64,000 bases of DNA from Paenibacillus phoenicis (GCF_034718895.1 NZ_JAYERP010000001.1:1922001-1986000), one strand, 5' to 3'. Shown: positions 34,140 to 41,872, counted from the stretch's first letter. The notes: generated by a model from the letters alone, not told the origin. A program made the numbers and translations.

Positions 34140-34275
34140 CCTGAGCACGTGGCGCGAGAGCAAAAATGCGAGCGACGGTCGGCACGCTGCTATCCGTGGG
34201 TTGGTTACCACATGTTATGCCTTCGTCAGGGAGAGCCCTTGCAAGCTAGAAACGCACGTTCAGTTTCTTTCAAAA
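34140..34275 (+). other. Possible group II intron RNA remnant
   Basis: Contains words seen in the 5' ribozyme part of bacterial group II introns, such as TTCGTCAGGGAGAGC, TTGCAAGCTAGAAACGCACG and TTCAGTTTC. No maturase, domain V or 3' end follows, because the IS110 element begins soon after. This is pattern recognition only. Confidence 0.3.
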
Positions 34276-34348
34276 CCTAGTGCAAACGGACTACGCAAAT
34301 TCTCTCCTGAACCTTCGTTTGCTCCCGGGCCTCGTGCTCCGGCGTGAG

Positions 34349-34467
34349 CTTGTCAAGCGTCTTCCTTGACAAGCGGTGGGGTACAATTCAACACTTTTCC
34401 AAATCCTCATCGAAGATGAGGAACGCCACACGGCGAGTGTGGGGGTGCAGGGGGCAACGTCCCCTGC
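34349..34467 (-). ncRNA. Candidate bridge/seek RNA of IS110 element 1
   Basis: Downstream of the transposase the minus strand carries three successive hairpins: GCAGGGG...CCCCCTGC (34467-34447), CCTCATC-TTC-GATGAGG (34421-34405) and CTTGTCAAG...CTTGACAAG (34373-34349). There is no plausible protein frame. Guide RNAs of IS110/IS1111 elements are encoded in such non-coding flanks. The assignment is inferred from position and structure. Confidence 0.45.
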
Positions 34468-34488
34468 GTCCTTCATCGTCCAAAGGCG

Positions 34489-35607
34489 TTAGGAGGCTGC
34501 TGGCTGCTCCACGGTTCGAGCAACCGCCCATATGAACCCAATCAATTCCCGGGCCACCGCACCGACGGCCACATTCTTGTGCTTGTTCTTTCCAAACACA
34601 AGATGACGGTATTTGTAATGCAATCTTTCTTGCGCCTTCCAGGATAACAGCTGTACGTCGGCGGGCATACCATCTAATCGCTTAGCGAGATCCCCTTTTA
34701 CGGCAGGACGGTGACGGTAACTCCAAGCGGACTCCACCAAAGTCCGTCGTAAGCGGCCATTTCCGGCTTTGGTCATGCTGCCGCGTCGAGTACTTAGGCC
34801 CGTGGAATACTCACGAGGGACCAGTCCCAAGTACGCCATCAGTTGCGCAGGGGAGCGAAAACGCGCAAAGGTTCCGATTTCAGCCGCAAGGGTAATGGCT
34901 GTAAGCAATCCAATCCCCCGTAGGGACTGAAGAGCTTGGATCAGAGAAGCCTTAGAACCGGTCGCAGCTTGCTGGACCAGTGCTTTTTCTAGGCGCCCCA
35001 TGCGTTGCTCGATCTCATCCAAAGTATGAAGCATTTCGCTGAATGCCACGTGCATGGACTCATACGGGAACGTAAGCTGCCCTAACCAGACGCGATACTT
35101 CTTGGTCCAGCGACGCTTTATGGTGGCGGGTGGTTCAATCTGGTGACGAAGCAGGAATTTCAAGATCCGCTGACGAGCCCGGTGGGCATCTTCCTTGGCA
35201 GCTTCACGGGCGCGAACCAATTCCCGTAGAGCCTCATCTTCCCGTTCGGGGACGTAAACGGGAGTGAGCTCTCCTGCACGATACAAACGCGCGAGTTGCT
35301 CGGCATCCCGTCGATCTGTTTTCACTTGGTCGCCGGGGCGTTTGGGAATGAGCGATGGAGCAATGACGACACAGTGGGCCCCCATGGAGGTGATCCAGCG
35401 ATAGGTTTCGTAACCTGTGGGTCCTGCCTCGTAGCAAAACGATAGCGTTTCGGCCGCTCCCAGCTCTTTGATAAGCTTGCGTAACGCTGCCGGTGTGTGG
35501 GGAATGGTTCCGTAATAGCGTGGAGCTTCCCCGCTCACATCTGCAATCGCAACCGAAATTTTTTCTTTGGATACATCTAAACCGACGAATTTTGTGGTAG
35601 ACTGCAT
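34489..35607 (-). CDS. IS110-family transposase
   Basis: A 372-aa DEDD transposase. The RuvC-like N-terminus has FVGLDVSKEKISVAI, CYEAGPTGYETYRWI and KTDRRDAEQLARLYRAGEL, the middle contains a coiled region, and the C-terminal transposase_20 domain has LRGIGLLTAITLAAEIG, LMAYLGLVPREYSTG and RRGSMTKAGNGRLRRTLVES with the conserved serine. The full length appears intact. GGAGAG precedes the ATG at 35607. Confidence 0.93.
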   Translation of the reverse strand: MQSTTKFVGLDVSKEKISVAIADVSGEAPRYYGTIPHTPAALRKLIKELGAAETLSFCYEAGPTGYETYRWITSMGAHCVVIAPSLIPKRPGDQVKTDRRDAEQLARLYRAGELTPVYVPEREDEALRELVRAREAAKEDAHRARQRILKFLLRHQIEPPATIKRRWTKKYRVWLGQLTFPYESMHVAFSEMLHTLDEIEQRMGRLEKALVQQAATGSKASLIQALQSLRGIGLLTAITLAAEIGTFARFRSPAQLMAYLGLVPREYSTGLSTRRGSMTKAGNGRLRRTLVESAWSYRHRPAVKGDLAKRLDGMPADVQLLSWKAQERLHYKYRHLVFGKNKHKNVAVGAVARELIGFIWAVARTVEQPAAS

Positions 35608-35762
35608 AGTATCAGCTCTCCTTTGCTATGTAGCTCTGAAATGGTTTGGGTTAATCACTATCCATTTTAACCTACGAGATGTAGCAATTTGGAGGGCTGT
35701 CTTTGTTTTACGTTCATCTTAGCTAGCAAATTAACATCAATTTCAGGTTCATCTAACGGATA

Positions 35763-36240
35763 AAACTGTAACTTGCCAGCGTTATGGACCTATGTACCCG
35801 TGAGATCGTGGGCTGGCGTTTGAATGACCGAATGACAACCGATCTTGTTCTGGACGCTCTGAAAGATGCCTATGTGGCTAAAAGGCCTAAAAAAGGGCTC
35901 ATTCATCATTCGGATCGAGGGAGCCAATATGCGTCCCACGAGTACAGAGAACAACTCAAAACTTACAAAATGACAGCCACATGAGCCGTAAAGGCAATTT
36001 CTACGACAATGCTTGTATTGAATCTTTTCACAGCATCCTCAAGAAGGAGTTGATTTACTGCAAGCGATTTAAGACGAAGCAGCAAGCCTATGACCAGATC
36101 TACCGTTACATTGAATTCTTCTACAACCGAAAACGGATCCATGGTTCACTCGGCTATTTGTCGCCGGTTCGCTTTGCTGCGCAATTTAATAAGAGAAGAG
36201 TTGCTTAAAAGGGTGTCCACTTTCTTGACAGTGGTCCATT
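35763..36240 (+). pseudogene. IS3-family OrfB remnant, frameshifted
   Basis: The C-terminal half of an IS3 transposase in two frames: VMDLCTREIVGWRLNDRMTT to GLIHHSDRGSQYASHEY (second Asp), then after a one-base defect at about 35980 MSRKGNFYDNACIESFHSIL (Glu) to the end GSLGYLSPVRFAAQFNKR. It is followed by TGTCCACTTTCTTGACAGTG, an IS3-type terminus. The N-terminal half, the first Asp and orfA are missing. Confidence 0.85.
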
Positions 36241-36320
36241 TATTCTCCTTAAACTCCGACACTAAGACGCAATACAAAAGCACTATCTAGCATTATTTCT
36301 TTTAATTTCCATTAAATATA

Positions 36321-36349
36321 TTGACAGTTAAACTTTTTAAATATATAGT
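36321..36349 (+). promoter_or_regulatory. Strong promoter of the secreted-protein gene
   Basis: TTGACA (36321-36326), 17 bp, TATAGT (36344-36349), 44 bp before the start codon in an AT-rich context. Confidence 0.75.
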
Positions 36350-36392
36350 AAATGAGCGCGCAATAATAATATTTTGTAAACGGAGGGATATT

Positions 36393-37283
36393 ATGGTCAA
36401 TTTTAAAAAGATTGCTATTTCTCTTTTCGTCGCAGGATTAATTATTTCCAGTTCATCAGTATTTGCATCGGCAGAACAAGTTCAAGTAGAAACTTCTAAA
36501 ACTGTAGATGTATTGGAGAGTTCGACCATCTACCAAGATGCTCCGACTACTCCTGGTCTAGTCAGAGTTGAAAAAGTTGCCGAATTAGAGGGTGTAGACA
36601 AGTCTACCGGCAAAATCATCGACAAAGAAGCATTCAAAAACTCATTATTAAAGTATTTCCGTACAGACAAGGAAAAATATTCTGATAACATCAAGAACAT
36701 CAATACAATTGTTGATCGCTTAATGAATGGAGATACCAAAAGCATTCAACAAAATGCTACTTCATCTGTTATAACTCCATCTTATTACGATGGACAAGTA
36801 GTAATGGAAGGTTGGAGCAAAGAACCAACAGTAACATCAAGCGAAAATCGTGTTAGATACCAAACTTCATGGATTACGGAGGATAATTATCGTTCCTCAG
36901 TACCTATTACAGCTACATATACAAAAACTTTGAAAGTAACTATGAGTATTGGATTTGAAGGAGCTGTCGAAATTAAGAATAAATTTAATTTTAAAGCTTC
37001 AGAAACGATTGAACAAACTAGTATTATATCTCAAGGAGCTACCGTACCTGCTTGGACCGTATGGGGTACTAGACCTTATATCAAGTATAGACTTGAAAAT
37101 TATTCTGGTGAATATTGTCTTACTATCTTTGCTGGTGGTTCACTAAACAACTATTACTATACAAAAACAGGTACAAACTATATACTTCAGACAAAATCTA
37201 ATGAATATTGGTCACAAACAAATACAAGCAAGAGTACAAATGCAACAACACCAACGCCACCAACCGGAGCACCTAATGTATAA
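36393..37283 (+). CDS. AT-rich secreted protein of unknown family
   Basis: A 296-aa exported protein. Signal peptide MVNFKKIAISLFVAGLIISS with cleavage near VFASA. An N-terminal helical region (residues ~30-120) is followed by a long beta-rich part with alternating polar residues (VPITATYTKTLKVTMSIGFE, VEIKNKFNFKASETIEQTSI, SQGATVPAWTVWGTRPY) and a Thr/Pro-rich tail. CGGAGGG lies before the ATG at 36393. The amphipathic strands and VPAW motif recall beta-pore-forming toxins, but I cannot confirm a family. Low GC suggests acquisition. Confidence 0.78.
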   Translation: MVNFKKIAISLFVAGLIISSSSVFASAEQVQVETSKTVDVLESSTIYQDAPTTPGLVRVEKVAELEGVDKSTGKIIDKEAFKNSLLKYFRTDKEKYSDNIKNINTIVDRLMNGDTKSIQQNATSSVITPSYYDGQVVMEGWSKEPTVTSSENRVRYQTSWITEDNYRSSVPITATYTKTLKVTMSIGFEGAVEIKNKFNFKASETIEQTSIISQGATVPAWTVWGTRPYIKYRLENYSGEYCLTIFAGGSLNNYYYTKTGTNYILQTKSNEYWSQTNTSKSTNATTPTPPTGAPNV

Positions 37284-37285
37284 CT

Positions 37286-37327
37286 AAAAAAATATCCCCT
37301 CGCTAAGTTATATGCGAGGGGATATTT
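37286..37327. terminator. Terminator of the secreted-protein gene
   Basis: AAATATCCCCTCGC...GCGAGGGGATATTT, bidirectional, three bases after the stop. Confidence 0.88.
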
Positions 37328-37385
37328 GATTAAAATAGTTGTAAATAGAGCAGAAAATAAGATTTTTACTGAGGAGATGCAACAA

Positions 37386-37655
37386 ATGAAGAAAACTATT
37401 ATTGGTATTACATTCATTACCATTGGTACGGCGATCTGCTTATCAATTATTGAATTAGCTTCAAATTTAATCAATACAATTGATGTATGGAGAGGAACTA
37501 AACTATGGTTTGCTATATTTGGAGCAAGGGATTTAAGAGAAGAGCCAAGTTTATTTTTGGGTACTCCATTTATTTTAGGAGGCATTTTATTTTTTTTAGG
37601 CTTAATTATGCTTATTGTTGAGTATTTGAATCTATTTGATAAAAACGAAAAATAA
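37386..37655 (+). CDS. Two-helix membrane protein
   Basis: An 89-aa protein with two transmembrane segments (TIIGITFITIGTAICLSIIE and TPFILGGILFFLGLIMLIVE) joined by a short charged loop and ending in a lysine-rich tail. GAGGAG is upstream; the ATG at 37386 or 37377 may serve. It follows the secreted protein on the same strand but beyond its terminator. Small two-TM partners of secreted toxins are often immunity proteins, which is speculation here. Confidence 0.65.
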   Translation: MKKTIIGITFITIGTAICLSIIELASNLINTIDVWRGTKLWFAIFGARDLREEPSLFLGTPFILGGILFFLGLIMLIVEYLNLFDKNEK

Positions 37656-37755
37656 TGTAAGATAAAAAATTTGATCAATACTATATCATCCTCAGAATAG
37701 TCTAAACCGTAGCAAACTAGTAATACTTTGTGGAATCTTTATTCCAAGGGTTAGG

Positions 37756-38276
37756 CTATTCACAATTATCAAATCCTCCAAACTTGTCATTATCATGCTC
37801 GAAAAATCCTATCAGCTTTAATGTATTCGCGATGCTTCTTTCCCCTTCTTCAATCCGACGGCGAATTGTACTTTCACTCATGCTGTGCCGAAATAATAAA
37901 AGAGTCTCTTTAGGCGAGTAGCCCTGCAGATAACGGTAATCAACCGCCTGTTTAACCTCTTGTCCTGAATCAGCCCACACGCCCGCCGGATCTGTGTAGT
38001 GTAGAACTTATACTGCTTGTACACCCAGCGCTGTTTTTCAACGAGAATCGCTGCGTTCGCGATCTTATCCGCATGCAGATCCTCCTGATCGATCCGTCGT
38101 GCCGCTTCCCCATCTACGGCGACCTGGATCATTACAGGCTCGTACGCCTCAAAATCCCGCATCAATGAAACCATCTCTGTATATTTGCTGAGCAGGAATT
38201 TCGTCCGCTGGACCTCAACTTCATTCGCGGAAGGAAAAAGTTCTTCTTGTCCCCATACCATTGCCATTCCCCTCAT
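37756..38276 (-). pseudogene. ArpU-family phage late-gene regulator, frameshifted
   Basis: Two overlapping frames complete one ArpU-like protein: LSKYTEMVSLMRDFEAYEPV to IRRACGLIQDK, then EVKQAVDYRYLQGYSPKETL and SMSESTIRRRIEEGERSIAN with the C-terminal sigma-4-like HTH. One indel near 37940 separates them. ArpU-type proteins activate packaging and lysis genes in phages of Firmicutes, so this marks a prophage relic. The start is near 38276-38261 behind AGGGG. Confidence 0.78.
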
Positions 38277-38288
38277 TCCCCTTTGTGA

Positions 38289-38362
38289 TATAATGTCAAG
38301 AGGAATGGTTTTCCAACCATTAAAGACCCCCGCGCCCCGCCAGGTTATGGGGGTCTTATCTT
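38289..38362 (+). ncRNA. Candidate short RNA divergent from arpU
   Basis: A TATAAT at 38289-38294 precedes two compact hairpins, AATGG-TTTTCCAA-CCATT and GACCCCC...GGGGGTC with TTATCTTTT, and no coding frame. It could be a 60-70 nt RNA or simply an intergenic terminator; no good -35 is seen. Confidence 0.3.
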
Positions 38363-38384
38363 TTCAACAGTTAGTGCGCATTCC

Positions 38385-38525
38385 TCAGTAAATAGTTCGT
38401 TCAAGTTCCCATTTATAAATTACCGGCTGTTTTCTAGGATGCTGATTTCGCTCTCTACTTCCAACCCGTGACACTAGCTCACCATTCTTGCTAAGTTTAC
38501 AATTCAACATCTGAATTTTTGCCAT
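38385..38525 (-). CDS. Small basic phage-like protein
   Basis: A 46-aa frame, MAKIQMLNCKLSKNGELVSR to a basic tail ending KWELERTIY. TTGGAG lies ten bases before the ATG at 38525. It is upstream of the ArpU relic on the same strand. It has no recognised family, but size, charge and place fit a small phage gene. Confidence 0.5.
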   Translation of the reverse strand: MAKIQMLNCKLSKNGELVSRVGSRERNQHPRKQPVIYKWELERTIY

Positions 38526-38599
38526 AGCAATCAACTCCAAGGAATATATTGGAGTAGTCAAGTCCTTCCTCCCACAAATGACATAAGGAGCTATTCCTG

Positions 38600-40390
38600 T
38601 AATGAATTAAAATGCGGTTTGAAAAACAAAAAGCGCCTCCTGTATGCTGGGTCTCGGAATGACACACATTCACTGCCCTAATTAAGAGGAGGACGCTCAC
38701 TATGAAGTTTAACCAATTGAACAAGCAAAATCAACGGATTTCGAGAATTTCTGAAACGACGCTGGTCATCGGAACCGACATCGCGAAACACAACCACGTC
38801 GCTCGTGCCTTTAATTACCGAGGCATCGAACTAGGCAAGCGGTGCTTGTTCCAGAACGACGACAATGGCCTGTTGAACCTGCTAGCATGGGCTGAATCCA
38901 TCAAGCAAGAGCATGGGCTAACGGACGTGCTGCTTGGCGTAGAGCCAACCGGCCACTACTGGTTCCCGCTGTTTCACTTCCTGAGGCAGCGCAGCATTGA
39001 GGTCGTTCTTGTGAACCCGCATCATGTCAAGAAAAGCAAGGAACTCGACGACAACTCGACGACTAAGAACGACATCAAAGATGCGAAAGTCGTCGCCAAG
39101 CTCGTCATCGACGGTCGCTATACACAGCCGCAGCTGCCGGAAGGCGTTTACGCCGACCTGCGTGTGCTGATGAACCAGCGAGACCGTCTGTGCGGGGATT
39201 TGAACCGGGTGAAAGGAAGAATCCACAATTGGCTGGATCGCTTCTTTCCCGAATATAGGCAAGTGTTTAAAAACTGGGAAGGCAAGGCCTCGCTCATTAC
39301 GCTAACGAACTTTCCGCTGCCGCAAGATGTCGTCGCCGCTGGCGAAACAACTGTGGTGGCTATCTGGAAGAAGAACGACGTGAAACGAGCCGTAGGCCCC
39401 AAGAGAGCGGAGTTGCTCTACCGGAAAGCCCGAAAGTCCATCGGCCTCACAGAAGGCGCTACGGCGGCCAAGCATGAGCTAGCCATGTATTTGGAGCAGT
39501 ATGCCATGCTGTGCAGGCAGATCGAGCAACTGATGGAGCTTGTGGCGGGTCTGGTGGAACAGATTCCGGGCGCCACCCACATGATGATCATTCCGTGCAT
39601 CGGTCTTATTACCGTGGCAGGATTCCTGGCGGAAGTCGGAGACTTGAGCGGGTACGATCACAGCCAACAAATCGTACGTCACGCCGGTCTCAGCCTGCGG
39701 GAAAACAGCTCCGGGCTTCACAAAGGGGAAACGACCATCAGCAAGCGAGGTCGCTGTCGCCTCCGGGCCTTGCTGTTCCGGGCGGCACTGACGATGGTCG
39801 CCAAGAACCCGGAATTCCGCGCACTGCATCTGTACTTCACGACGCGCCGGGATAATCCGCTGAAGAAGAAACAGTCCATGATCGCGATCTGCAACAAGCT
39901 CATTCGCGTTTTATTCGAGCTAGGCCGCAAACAGAAGGAATATGACGCTAACAAGGTCCTCGGCCCCCATCGGGAGGCTCAATTGCAAGCAGCAGCCTAA
40001 TTCATTCACAGCTTAAGAGCTCACTTTCGTTTCACCGCTTATGCACATGTTGATCTTTGACAAACGAAGCACGGATAGGCTGGGAGAAATCATCACCATA
40101 AGGGCATCGACCCCGCTAAGGAGCTAACCTGGCCTCCACCCCTTGAGAGGTAGAACGAAGGAATGTAAGGGCATCGACCCAGGGAGATATGGGAGGGTTA
40201 ACCGCAAGGGTACATGTGGAGATCCATATGCGACCATACGGCTTTTAAAACGAGGTAACCACCACATCTATTCCCGCCAACAGGTCGATCCCATATATTC
40301 ACTCTCCGTCAAATATTATCCTCAAGCGCTTCGTGCGGCAAAGATGAAAACATGCGAAATAGCGAGAAAAACGGAGAAAACATTAATTTA
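38600..40390 (+). mobile_element. IS110-family element 2
   Basis: A second, unrelated IS110-type transposase with non-coding flanks on both sides. In the leader GCGCCTCCT (38631 region) can pair with AGGAGGACGC just before the start codon and hide the ribosome site. The long 3' flank has the word TAAGGGCATCGACCC twice (about 40100 and 40168). Ends are approximate. Confidence 0.6.
38702..40000 (+). CDS. IS110-family transposase (IS110 element 2)
   Basis: A 432-aa transposase. The RuvC-like part has LVIGTDIAKHNHVARAFNYR, LGVEPTGHYWFPLFHFLR, VNPHHVKKSKELDDNSTTKN and DIKDAKVVAKLVIDGRY. The C-terminal domain has IPCIGLITVAGFLAEVGDLS, RHAGLSLRENSSG and GRCRLRALLFRAALTMV. It is full length. AGAGGAGG precedes the ATG at 38702. 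It differs clearly from the transposase at 34489 (longer, different subgroup). Confidence 0.93.
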   Translation: MKFNQLNKQNQRISRISETTLVIGTDIAKHNHVARAFNYRGIELGKRCLFQNDDNGLLNLLAWAESIKQEHGLTDVLLGVEPTGHYWFPLFHFLRQRSIEVVLVNPHHVKKSKELDDNSTTKNDIKDAKVVAKLVIDGRYTQPQLPEGVYADLRVLMNQRDRLCGDLNRVKGRIHNWLDRFFPEYRQVFKNWEGKASLITLTNFPLPQDVVAAGETTVVAIWKKNDVKRAVGPKRAELLYRKARKSIGLTEGATAAKHELAMYLEQYAMLCRQIEQLMELVAGLVEQIPGATHMMIIPCIGLITVAGFLAEVGDLSGYDHSQQIVRHAGLSLRENSSGLHKGETTISKRGRCRLRALLFRAALTMVAKNPEFRALHLYFTTRRDNPLKKKQSMIAICNKLIRVLFELGRKQKEYDANKVLGPHREAQLQAAA

Positions 40391-40409
40391 TTGAGGGAGA
40401 TGAATAATA
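40001..40409. other. Non-coding flank of IS110 element 2
   Basis: About 400 bp without a supported gene. It contains the 15-base direct repeat TAAGGGCATCGACCC, purine-rich stretches (GGGAGATATGGGAGGG) and probably the element's end before 40390. The frame at 40143-40394 has no ribosome site and low-complexity composition. Confidence 0.5.
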
Positions 40410-40583
40410 ATGGGTGAGTTCTCGAATATAGTTGTTTCAATTATGCTTCTGTTAGGTGCAGGTGTCGGTGCTTTCGAAGCTTACCAGATTGGACTAGAAA
40501 ACAAAGGAGCAAAGAAGTTTTTAGGGATGAGCATATTATTATCGTTTTGTTTTTCCTCTGGCTCCTTACCCCCGATAGTTTAA
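40410..40583 (+). CDS. Small membrane protein
   Basis: A 57-aa frame: MGEFSNIVVSIMLLLGAGVG, AFEAYQIGLENKGAKKFLGM and SILLSFCFSSGSLPPIV, i.e. two hydrophobic helices around a basic loop. GAGGGAGA lies about nine bases before the ATG at 40410. It is located between the IS110 flank and the LexA-like relic. The function is unknown; a phage holin-like or orphan membrane peptide is possible. Confidence 0.5.
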   Translation: MGEFSNIVVSIMLLLGAGVGAFEAYQIGLENKGAKKFLGMSILLSFCFSSGSLPPIV

Positions 40584-40675
40584 AATAGTGGCATTTGCTC
40601 CACCTGCCGCGGTGCCCGCGGTGTTACTTAGATGCAGTTCCATGCATTCTTCATGGGTGGCTTTCTTGATTATAC

Positions 40676-40904
40676 TTACACTTCTTTATCCTGGACAACA
40701 CGAAGCGTACGGGGGCCGGGACCTTTGGTCACGAACCCCTTTCGAACGAGCTGCTGGATATACTGGAAATGCCGTTGACGATGCTTTTAGCCCCATGTGT
40801 TCGGCAATTTCCCGGACGGTAGGCGGATAACCATTTTTTGCTACGAATGCTTTGATAAATTCGGGCACTTCTGCTTGGCGCCTGGTTAATGGTTTGTTGT
40901 TCAT
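40676..40904 (-). pseudogene. LexA-like winged-helix protein, frameshifted
   Basis: MNNKPLTRRQAEVPEFIKAF, NGYPPTVREIAEHMGLKASS match the LexA DNA-binding domain. One indel near 40760 shifts the frame, and the partner frame continues HFQYIQQLVRKGFVTKGPGP to VVQDKEV*. No peptidase domain exists, so the ancestor was a short HTH-only regulator. GGGGGATCACA precedes the ATG at 40904. Confidence 0.72.
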
Positions 40905-41005
40905 TGTGATCCCCCCTGTCAATATGGTGCTACCCCAATGAAGCTACCTGTTTACACAGCTTCTTGTTGGGATCCAAACACTTGCTGATTTGAATCGCAT
41001 TCCCA

Positions 41006-41185
41006 TCACCTCCGAGATTTAAGCCATTCGTAAAACTCCCATTTCAGACAGCGGATGGACTCACCTTTCTTACGTGCTCCATCCAAGTGTGGAAAAGTTG
41101 GATCATTAGCTGCAAAGCTCAATGTGGTCTTCGACCACCCCATCAATTCGAGGATGTGCTTTGATTGAAGAACCTCCGGAGGCAT
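41006..41185 (-). CDS. Excisionase-like helix-turn-helix protein
   Basis: A 59-aa protein from the ATG at 41185: MPPEVLQSKHILELMGWSKT, TLSFAANDPTFPHLDGARKK and LKWEFYEWLKSRR, an AlpA/Xis-like winged HTH. The in-frame N-terminal extension to 41236 runs antisense to an integrase fragment and is unlikely to be coding. Its place next to an integrase C-terminus and a tRNA direct repeat supports an excision-control role. Confidence 0.55.
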   Translation of the reverse strand: MPPEVLQSKHILELMGWSKTTLSFAANDPTFPHLDGARKKGESIRCLKWEFYEWLKSRR

Positions 41186-41194
41186 CAATCCCAA

Positions 41195-41345
41195 AGTAGC
41201 TGCAGAGCGCCTCGGTATGACCCCGGCAATGTTCAACGAGCGATACTCTCACCTACTCCCCACGATGCAAGACGAAGCTGTAGATCGCATCGAAGCTGAG
41301 CTCAAGAAACACACCGAAAAATCCGAAAATTCTCCGGAAATTTAA
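41195..41345 (+). pseudogene. Tyrosine integrase, C-terminal fragment
   Basis: The plus strand reads GINPKVAAERLGM, then NERYSHLLPTMQDEAVDRIE, AELKKHTEKSE and stops at 41343. NERYSHL carries the nucleophilic tyrosine region of phage integrases. Upstream sequence is not integrase, so only the end survives. It lies 49 bp from the right direct repeat, the usual int-att arrangement. Confidence 0.68.
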
Positions 41346-41393
41346 GCTGTCGTTAGCAAATGCGTTAGCAAATCAATATTTCCGGCCATATTT

Positions 41394-41535
41394 GATCGAT
41401 TATCGGACAACTCTATCAATACCAAACAAAGCAAAACCCCCTTGCTAATAGCAAGGGGGTTCGCACTTATGGGCCCTACAGGACTCGAACCTGTGACCAA
41501 TCGGTTATGAGCCGACCGCTCTAACCAACTGAGCT
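41394..41535. repeat. Right direct repeat (att-like) inside the intact tRNA-Ile2 locus
   Basis: The partner of 33853-33992: identical tRNA body from the D arm to the 3' end, terminator hairpin, and the GATTATCGGACAACTCTATC stretch. It continues into the intact acceptor stem at 41536-41543. GTTAGCAAAT words lie close by at 41352, 41364 and, near the other end, 34088. Confidence 0.85.
41434..41461 (-). terminator. Terminator of the tRNA-fMet/Ile2 unit
   Basis: Minus strand AACCCCCTTGC-TATTA-GCAAGGGGGTTTT, nine bases after the tRNA-Ile2 3' end. Confidence 0.88.
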
Positions 41536-41543
41536 AAGGGCCC
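41470..41543 (-). tRNA. tRNA-Ile2 (anticodon CAT, to be modified to lysidine)
   Basis: 74 nt: acceptor GGGCCCT/AGGGCCC, D arm GCTC-AGTTGGTTA-GAGC, anticodon stem GTCGG/CCGAT with loop CTCATAA, T arm ACAGG-TTCGAGT-CCTGT, discriminator A. Overall it resembles tRNA-Ile(CAT) rather than elongator Met. It is cotranscribed behind tRNA-fMet. Confidence 0.88.
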
Positions 41544-41557
41544 GGGAGAACTTGGGA

Positions 41558-41631
<74 letters not shown>

Positions 41632-41654
41632 TCAATAAATTGGCGACAATCAAT

Positions 41655-41684
41655 AATATACACGATTCTCGCAGGGCACGTCAA
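41655..41684 (-). promoter_or_regulatory. Promoter of the tRNA-fMet/Ile2 unit
   Basis: Minus strand TTGACG (41684-41679) and TATATT (41660-41655), 18 bp apart, 24 bp upstream of tRNA-fMet. Confidence 0.7.
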
Positions 41685-41692
41685 GCCTAAGA

Positions 41693-41872
41693 TTATGGAA
41701 TAAATCGCACGCCATATTTGCCTTTGCGCGAGCGGAAAATTTCGATTTGCCGCATATCATCAAAACCGTAAATCCAACCGTCTTGCTCCAACCGTCGGGC
41801 GAGACATCCCGCTTGGAATTTCGTTCGATACAATTTATTGAAGTATACCCAACGCATGACTGTTTCGTCCAT
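41693..41872 (-). CDS. Small basic hypothetical protein
   Basis: A 59-aa frame: MDETVMRWVYFNKLYRTKFQ, AGCLARRLEQDGWIYGFDDM and RQIEIFRSRKGKYGVRFIP. Composition and even codon use look protein-like. AAAGG directly abuts the ATG at 41872, so initiation may occur at the ATG five codons on. Its stop overlaps the tRNA promoter region. No family is recognised. Confidence 0.5.
   Translation of the reverse strand: MDETVMRWVYFNKLYRTKFQAGCLARRLEQDGWIYGFDDMRQIEIFRSRKGKYGVRFIP

Larger units (their letters stand above)
34280..35700 (-). mobile_element. IS110-family element 1
   Basis: One DEDD transposase with about 200 bp of structured non-coding sequence downstream of its stop and a short upstream region. 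Exact ends cannot be set because IS110 elements lack clear terminal repeats; limits are approximate. Confidence 0.65.

Noticed and set aside
34291..34476. A 61-aa protein downstream of IS110 transposase
   Set aside because: The frame is only the shadow of three strong hairpins and has no ribosome site; a structured RNA is the better reading.
40143..40394. An 83-aa frame in the IS110 element 2 flank
   Set aside because: It covers the repeated TAAGGGCATCGACCC words and the element end, with no start signals or protein features.
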